Positions 58,406 to 63,052 of a DNA stretch of 63,052 nt are shown one piece after another. The stretch comes from Streptomyces sp. MspMP-M5. Its GTDB lineage: Bacteria > Actinomycetota > Actinomycetes > Streptomycetales > Streptomycetaceae. The notes under the pieces were generated by a model. It did not search any database and was not told the DNA's origin. It saw nothing but the letters and a program-made list of their open reading frames with translations. The stretch lies in the NCBI RefSeq assembly GCF_000373585.1, contig NZ_KB891910.1, positions 1 through 63,052 on the forward strand, in the 5' to 3' direction. The position numbers were made by a program, and so were the translations under genes. Position 1 is the stretch's first letter. Every line of letters starts with the position of its first letter.

Positions 58406-58491
58406 GGACCGGCAACGCCAACCTGCCGCACGGCGCACACAGTTCGACCGGCAACGGACGCAAGCCACTCGAGGGAGTGATCACCACATGA
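58402..58491 (+). CDS. 29-codon ORF coupling cobQ to the chelatase gene
   Basis: GTG 58402 overlaps the cobQ stop by four bases and the TGA at 58489-58491 overlaps the chelatase ATG by three, so it is perfectly placed for coupled translation at both ends. The 29-residue product (RTGNANLPHGAHSSTGNGR...) has no recognised family. It is either a small protein or what remains after an in-frame loss of a larger gene; from memory, cobN occupies this position in S. coelicolor. It may also be a chance frame. Confidence 0.45.
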   Translation: MRTGNANLPHGAHSSTGNGRKPLEGVITT

Positions 58492-60650
58492 GCACCCGGT
58501 ATCCGTTCACCGCCGTCGTCGGTATGGACGACCTGCAGCTGGCGCTGCTGCTGAACGCCGTCAGCCCGGCGGTCGGCGGAGTCCTGGTCCGTGGCGAGAA
58601 GGGCACCGCGAAGAGCACCGCCGTGCGCGCCTTGGCGGATCTCATGCCCGAGGTGCCGGTGGTGGCGGGCTGTCGCTTCAGCTGCGATCCGCGCTCCCCC
58701 GACCCGCAGTGCCCGGACGGCCGGCACGAAGCCGGCTCCGCCGAGTCCCGGCCGGCCCGCATGGTCGAACTGCCGGTGGGCGCCTCGGAGGACCGTCTCG
58801 TCGGCGCGCTCGACATCGAGCGGGCGCTCGCCGAGGGGGTGAAGGCGTTCGAGCCGGGGCTGCTCGCGGCCGCCCACCGGGGCATCCTCTACGTGGACGA
58901 AGTCAACCTCTTGCATGATCACCTGGTCGACGTCCTCCTGGACGCCGCCGCCATGGGCGCCTCCTACGTGGAGCGCGAGGGCGTCTCCGTGCGGCACGCG
59001 GCCCGCTTCCTGCTCGTCGGGACGATGAACCCCGAAGAGGGCGAGCTGCGGCCGCAGTTGCTGGACCGCTTCGGGCTGACCGTGGAGGTCGCGGCGTCCC
59101 GGGACCCGGAGCAGCGGGTGGCGGTGGTCCGCCGCCGGCTGGCGTACGACGACGACCCGGCGGGCTTCGCGGCACGCTGGGCGACCGAGGAGCAGGAGCT
59201 GCGCGAACGGATCGCGCGGGCCCGGGAGTTGCTGCCGACGGTGACGCTGGGCGACTCGGCGCTGCGGCAGATCGCGGCGACCTGTGCGGCGTTCGAGGTG
59301 GACGGCATGCGGGCGGACATCGTGATGGCCCGCACGGCGACCGCGCTGGCGGCCTGGGCCGGGCGGACCGAGGTACTCCCGGAGGACGTCCGGCAGGCGG
59401 CGCTGCTGGCGCTGCCGCACCGGCGCCGGCGCAATCCCTTCGACGCGCCGGGGCTCGACGAGGACAAGCTCGACCAGGTGCTGGAGGAGTCCGGCGGGCA
59501 GGACCCGGAGGGCGACGACGATCCGGAGCCGGAGGGCCCGGACGGCGGTCCCGACGGTCCGGACGGCGGTCCCGACGGCGGGCCCGGTGGGCTGCCGCCG
59601 CAGGACGGCGGGCCCCGGGAGCAGCCCGGCGACGCGCCGCGCCCGGACGTGCCGCGGCAGCAGGAGCCGGAGCGCCCGGCGCGGCCGGAGGAGTCCGGGC
59701 GGGAGCCGGCGGGCGAGCCAGCGGCGTCCGGGCCGGGCCCGGAGCAGGCCGCGGTGGGCGCCACCGAGCCGTTCCGGACCCGGCGGCTGGACGTGCCGGG
59801 GCTGGGCGAGGGCGCGGACGGGCGGCGGTCCCGGGCGCGGACCGCGTACGGCCGGACGACCGGGGCCCGGCGGCCCCAAGGCGCGCTGGGCACACTGCAC
59901 TTGGCGGCGACCGTGCAGGCCGCGGCGCCGCACCAGTGGGCCCGCGGGCGGCGCGGCCCGGGGCTGGTGCTGCGCCGGGACGATCTGCGGGAGGCGGTGC
60001 GCGAGGGGCGCGAGGGCAACCTCGTGCTGTTCGTGGTGGACGCCTCCGGGTCGATGGCGGCGCGGAAGCGGATGAGCGCGGTCAAGGGGGCGGTGCTGTC
60101 GCTGCTGCTCGACGCGTACCAGCGGCGGGACAAGATCGGGATGGTCACCTTCCGGGGTGCCGGTGCCGAGCTGGCGCTGCCGCCGACGTCGTCGGTCGAG
60201 GCGGGCGCGGCGCGGCTGGAGCAGCTGCCGACCGGCGGCCGGACGCCGCTGTCGGAGGGGCTGCTGCGGGCCCATGAGGTGCTGCGGGTGGAGCGGATGC
60301 GGGACCCGTCGCGGCGGCCGCTGCTGGTGGTCGTCACGGACGGCCGGGCCACCGGTGGGCCGGAACCGGTGGGGCGGGCGCACCGGGCCGCGCGGCTGCT
60401 GGCTGCCGGGGGCACCGCGTCGGTGGTGGTGGACTGCGAGACGGGGCCGGTGCGGCTGGGGCTGGCCGGGGAGCTGGCCCGGGAGCTCGGCGGCACCGCC
60501 GTCACCCTCGACGAGCTGCGCGCGGACAGCGTCTCCGCGCTCGTACGGACCGTGCAGGGCAAGCCCGTCCGCGGCGGCAGCGCCGGCCGGGACGGGGCAC
60601 AGCAGGATCGTCACCACAGGCTGGATCGTCACAACAGGAAGGCCGCGTAA
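58488..60650 (+). CDS. fused ChlI/ChlD-type cobaltochelatase subunit
   Basis: A 720-residue protein joining an AAA+ motor and a von Willebrand A domain, as in magnesium/cobalt chelatase I and D subunits. Walker A is GEKGTAKST (near 36-44), Walker B in ILYVDEVNLLHD, sensor arginine region in DRFGLTVEVAAS. A very acidic Gly/Pro/Asp linker spans about 325-430. The VWA domain has the MIDAS sequence FVVDASGSMAARKRM (Asp518). It should energise cobalt insertion together with a CobN-type large subunit, which is not encoded next to it. ATG 58488; its stop shares one base with the cobO start. Confidence 0.9.
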   Translation: MSTRYPFTAVVGMDDLQLALLLNAVSPAVGGVLVRGEKGTAKSTAVRALADLMPEVPVVAGCRFSCDPRSPDPQCPDGRHEAGSAESRPARMVELPVGASEDRLVGALDIERALAEGVKAFEPGLLAAAHRGILYVDEVNLLHDHLVDVLLDAAAMGASYVEREGVSVRHAARFLLVGTMNPEEGELRPQLLDRFGLTVEVAASRDPEQRVAVVRRRLAYDDDPAGFAARWATEEQELRERIARARELLPTVTLGDSALRQIAATCAAFEVDGMRADIVMARTATALAAWAGRTEVLPEDVRQAALLALPHRRRRNPFDAPGLDEDKLDQVLEESGGQDPEGDDDPEPEGPDGGPDGPDGGPDGGPGGLPPQDGGPREQPGDAPRPDVPRQQEPERPARPEESGREPAGEPAASGPGPEQAAVGATEPFRTRRLDVPGLGEGADGRRSRARTAYGRTTGARRPQGALGTLHLAATVQAAAPHQWARGRRGPGLVLRRDDLREAVREGREGNLVLFVVDASGSMAARKRMSAVKGAVLSLLLDAYQRRDKIGMVTFRGAGAELALPPTSSVEAGAARLEQLPTGGRTPLSEGLLRAHEVLRVERMRDPSRRPLLVVVTDGRATGGPEPVGRAHRAARLLAAGGTASVVVDCETGPVRLGLAGELARELGGTAVTLDELRADSVSALVRTVQGKPVRGGSAGRDGAQQDRHHRLDRHNRKAA

Positions 60651-61249
60651 TGCCGCAGGGACAGCCGTCCGTCGTACCGGACGACGGGCTCACCACCCGC
60701 CAGCGCCGCAACCGCCCGCTGGTCCTGGTCCACACGGGCCAGGGCAAGGGCAAGTCCACCGCCGCCTTCGGGCTGGCGCTCCGGGCCTGGAACCAGGGCT
60801 GGCCGGTGGGGGTGTTCCAGTTCGTGAAGTCGGCGAAGTGGAAGGTCGGCGAGGAGCGGGCGCTGAAGGTGCTGGGCGCCACCGGGGAGGGCGGCACCGT
60901 CGACTGGCACAAGATGGGCGAGGGCTGGTCCTGGGTGCAGCGCGACTCGCAGTTCAGCAACGAGGAGGCGGCCCGCGAGGGCTGGGAGCAGGTCAAGCGG
61001 GATCTGGCCGCGGAGACCTACAAGCTGCTGGTGCTGGACGAGTTCGCCTACCCGCTGAAGTGGGGCTGGGTGGACGCCGACGAGGTGGTGGCGGTGCTGC
61101 GGGACCGGCCCGGCACGCAGCATGTCGTCATCACCGGGCGGGACGCGCCCGCGCCGCTGCTGGACTTCGCGGACCTGGTGACGGACATGACGAAGGTCAA
61201 GCACCCGATGGACACAGGCCAGAAGGGCCAGCGGGGCATCGAATGGTGA
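60650..61249 (+). CDS. cobO: cob(I)yrinic acid a,c-diamide adenosyltransferase
   Basis: Transfers the 5'-deoxyadenosyl group to cob(I)yrinic acid a,c-diamide or related corrinoids. The 199-residue P-loop protein has HTGQGKGKSTAAFGLALRAW near the N-terminus, LVLDEFAYPLKWGWVD and VVITGRDAPAPLLDFADLVTDM, the CobO/BtuR signatures. The ATG overlaps the chelatase stop by one base (TAATG). cobB follows after seven bases. Confidence 0.95.
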   Translation: MPQGQPSVVPDDGLTTRQRRNRPLVLVHTGQGKGKSTAAFGLALRAWNQGWPVGVFQFVKSAKWKVGEERALKVLGATGEGGTVDWHKMGEGWSWVQRDSQFSNEEAAREGWEQVKRDLAAETYKLLVLDEFAYPLKWGWVDADEVVAVLRDRPGTQHVVITGRDAPAPLLDFADLVTDMTKVKHPMDTGQKGQRGIEW

Positions 61250-61256
61250 GCACGTC

Positions 61257-62675
61257 GTGAGCGGTGGCGCCGTACCCCGGCTGGTGATCGCCGCGCCGTC
61301 CTCGGGCGCCGGGAAGACGACGGTGGCCACCGGTCTGATGGCGGCCTTCGCCGAGGCGGGGCTCGCGGTGTCGCCGCACAAGGTGGGGCCCGACTACATC
61401 GACCCGGGGTACCACGCGCTGGCCACCGGCCGGCCCGGCCGCAATCTGGACGCCTTCCTGTGCGGGCCGCAGCAGATCGCGCCGCTGTTCCTGCACGGGG
61501 CGGCCGGTGCGGATCTGGCGGTGGTCGAGGGCGTGATGGGGCTGTTCGACGGGGCGTCCGGCATGGGCGAACTGTCGTCGACCGCGCAGGTCGCCAAGGT
61601 GCTGCGGGCGCCGGTGGTGCTGGTGGTGGACGCCTCCTCGCAGTCCCGGTCGGTGGCCGCGCTGGTGCACGGCTTCGCGTCGTGGGACCCGGAGGTGCGG
61701 CTGGCCGGGGTGATCCTCAACAAGGTCGGTTCGGACCGGCACGAGGAGCTGCTGCGGGACGCCATGGGCTCCTCGGGGGTGCCGGTGCTCGGGGCGCTGC
61801 GCCGTACCGAGCAGGCCCGTACGCCGTCCCGGCACCTGGGGCTGGTGCCGGTGGCCGAGCGGCGCACGGAGGCGCTGGAGTCGGTGCGGGCGCTGGCCGC
61901 GCGGGTGCGCGCGGGCTGTGATCTCCAGGCGCTACTGGCGCTGGCGCGCACGGTGCCGGAGCTGCCGGACCGGCCGTGGGACCCGGCGGAGGCGGTGGCC
62001 GCGGCGGGTGCGCCGGCGGCCCCGCCCGCCGCGGGGTCCGGGCGGCCGGTGGTGGCGGTGGCCGGCGGGCCCGCGTTCACCTTCTCGTACGCCGAGCACA
62101 CCGAGCTGCTGGCCGCGGCGGGCGCCGAGGTGGTGCCGTTCGATCCGCTGCGGGACGAACAACTGCCGTCCGGTACCCGGGGGTTGGTGATCGGCGGCGG
62201 CTTCCCCGAGGTGTACGCGCCGGAGTTGTCGGCGAACGCGCCGCTGCGGGCCGCGGTGGCCGGACTGGCCGCGGCGGGCGCGCCGGTCGCCGCCGAGTGC
62301 GCCGGGCTGCTCTACCTCTCCCGTTCGCTCGACGGGCGGCCGATGTGCGGGGTGCTGCCCGCCGACGGCCGGATGACCGAGCGGCTGACCCTCGGCTACC
62401 GGGAGGCGGTGGCGCTGGGCGACAACGCGCTGGCCGCGGCCGGGACCCGGGTGCGGGGCCACGAGTTCCACCGGACGGTGCTGGAGCCGGGCGCCGGCGC
62501 CTCCCCGGCGTGGGGCGTGACGCACCCCCGGCGCGGTGTGGAGGGCTTCGTCTCCGGCGGGGTGCACGCCTCGTATCTGCATCTGCACTGGGCGGCGGAA
62601 CCGGCGCTGGCCGGGCGGCTGGTGGCCGGGGCGGCGCGGGGCGCGGTGCCCGGGTCGGCGGCCGGGCCCGCGTGA
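61257..62675 (+). CDS. cobB: cobyrinate a,c-diamide synthase
   Basis: Glutamine-dependent amidation of the a and c acetate groups of (hydrogeno)byrinic acid. The 472-residue protein pairs an N-terminal ATP-binding domain (IAAPSSGAGKTTVATGLMAA, SPHKVGPDYIDPGYH) with a C-terminal glutaminase domain carrying Cys348 in AAECAGLLYLSRSLDG and late His in GVHASYLHLHW. GTG 61257. The stop overlaps the next gene's GTG by four bases. Confidence 0.95.
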   Translation: MSGGAVPRLVIAAPSSGAGKTTVATGLMAAFAEAGLAVSPHKVGPDYIDPGYHALATGRPGRNLDAFLCGPQQIAPLFLHGAAGADLAVVEGVMGLFDGASGMGELSSTAQVAKVLRAPVVLVVDASSQSRSVAALVHGFASWDPEVRLAGVILNKVGSDRHEELLRDAMGSSGVPVLGALRRTEQARTPSRHLGLVPVAERRTEALESVRALAARVRAGCDLQALLALARTVPELPDRPWDPAEAVAAAGAPAAPPAAGSGRPVVAVAGGPAFTFSYAEHTELLAAAGAEVVPFDPLRDEQLPSGTRGLVIGGGFPEVYAPELSANAPLRAAVAGLAAAGAPVAAECAGLLYLSRSLDGRPMCGVLPADGRMTERLTLGYREAVALGDNALAAAGTRVRGHEFHRTVLEPGAGASPAWGVTHPRRGVEGFVSGGVHASYLHLHWAAEPALAGRLVAGAARGAVPGSAAGPA

Positions 62676-63052
62676 CGGACGCGGGCGGCGGGCTCGTCGC
62701 GGGCGTGGGGGCGCGCCGGGGCGTGCCGGCGGCGGAGGTGCGGGAGTTGATCCGGGCCGCGCTGGCGGGGGTGGGCCGGGGGCCCGGTGCGCTGGCCGGG
62801 TTGGCGACCGTGGCGGCCAAGGCGGCCGAGCCCGGTCTGCTGGGCGCGGCGCGGGAGTTCGGGGTGCCGCTGTGGTCGTTCCCGGCGGCGGAGCTGGCGG
62901 CGGTGCGGGTCCCGGGGCCGTCCGCCGCGGTCCGGGCCGCGGTGGGCACGCCGAGTGTGGCGGAGGCGGCGGCGCTGCTGGCCGCGGGGCCGGGGGCCCG
63001 ACTGGTCGCCGGGAAGCGGGTGTCGGCGCCGGCGGGCCGGCCGGGCGCGGCG
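62672..63052 (+). CDS. CobE/CbiG C-terminal-type cobalamin biosynthesis protein, 3' end outside window
   Basis: Open frame of 127 codons to the window edge with no stop. The N-terminus AGVGARRGVPAAEVRELIRAAL, then LATVAAKAAEPGLLGAAREFGVPLWSFPAAELAAV and AVGTPSVAEAAALLAAG, match the CobE/CbiG C-terminal domain family, which assists ring contraction or precorrin handling. GTG 62672 overlaps the cobB stop (GTGA). Because it is cut, fusion to another domain cannot be excluded. Confidence 0.82.
   Translation, partial: MTDAGGGLVAGVGARRGVPAAEVRELIRAALAGVGRGPGALAGLATVAAKAAEPGLLGAAREFGVPLWSFPAAELAAVRVPGPSAAVRAAVGTPSVAEAAALLAAGPGARLVAGKRVSAPAGRPGAA

Noticed and set aside
57720..60632. 970-codon minus-strand open frame opposite cobQ and the chelatase
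   Set aside because: Antisense shadow of well-identified cobalamin genes.

Overview
The window is a stretch of a high-GC actinobacterial chromosome, almost certainly a Streptomyces. Codon third positions are nearly all G or C, GTG and TTG starts are common, two chaplin genes are present, and many genes belong to families typical of streptomycetes (FHA-linked ABC exporter, GATC-binding nucleoid protein, SGM_5486 mini-protein, PHO-box-controlled phosphate permease). From memory, the gene order resembles the core-chromosome block around fabG-fabI, tyrS, moaA and the cobalamin genes of Streptomyces coelicolor; no alignment was run.

Layout. Positions 1-423 are the promoters and pre-16S leader of a ribosomal RNA operon reading left, out of the window. 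From 574 to about 11 kb come a DNA-repair glycosylase, a Spo0M-like protein, a PEBP protein, an HNH nuclease, a TSUP permease, an SPFH/NfeD pair, an ABC ATPase, two chaplins and a two-component system. From 11 to 21 kb are an iodotyrosine-deiodinase-like flavoprotein, a secreted SLT-fold protein preceded by a large RNA-like inverted repeat, the FHA-ABC exporter, serB, a SixA phosphatase, two mini membrane proteins, and a CynX-type MFS carrier divergent from a FadR-type regulator. From 21 to 32 kb are fabG-fabI, tldD-tldE, tyrS, moaA and an acetate-type symporter with its DUF485 partner. From 32 to 46 kb are a secreted subtilisin, a MerR/maleylpyruvate-isomerase-like fusion, an ether-lipid gene pair (AGMO-like hydroxylase and lysoplasmalogenase), a DnaQ-BRCT exonuclease, SURF1, a GH15 hydrolase, an SDR without its catalytic Tyr, and an Asp23/AmaP envelope-stress cluster. 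From 46 to 55 kb are an enoyl-CoA hydratase, gbn, an ABC-F ATPase, unknown genes, an aldolase and a PHO-box-controlled phosphate permease operon.

The right end (55.4-63 kb) is a cobalamin operon: B12 riboswitch, a 23-codon leader ORF, cobD, cobQ, a 29-codon linking ORF, a fused ChlI/ChlD-type chelatase, cobO, cobB and the start of a cobE/cbiG-like gene. Nearly every junction overlaps by 1-4 bases, which implies one translationally coupled transcript. No cobN is present at the position where I would expect it.

No tRNA, insertion sequence, prophage, plasmid or CRISPR signal was found. The most interesting unexplained items are the 25-bp-arm RNA-like element at 11868-12001, the 29-codon ORF at the expected cobN position, the ether-lipid gene pair, the GATC cluster upstream of gbn, the helically phased direct repeats before the subtilisin gene, and a candidate small RNA at 28341-28421.
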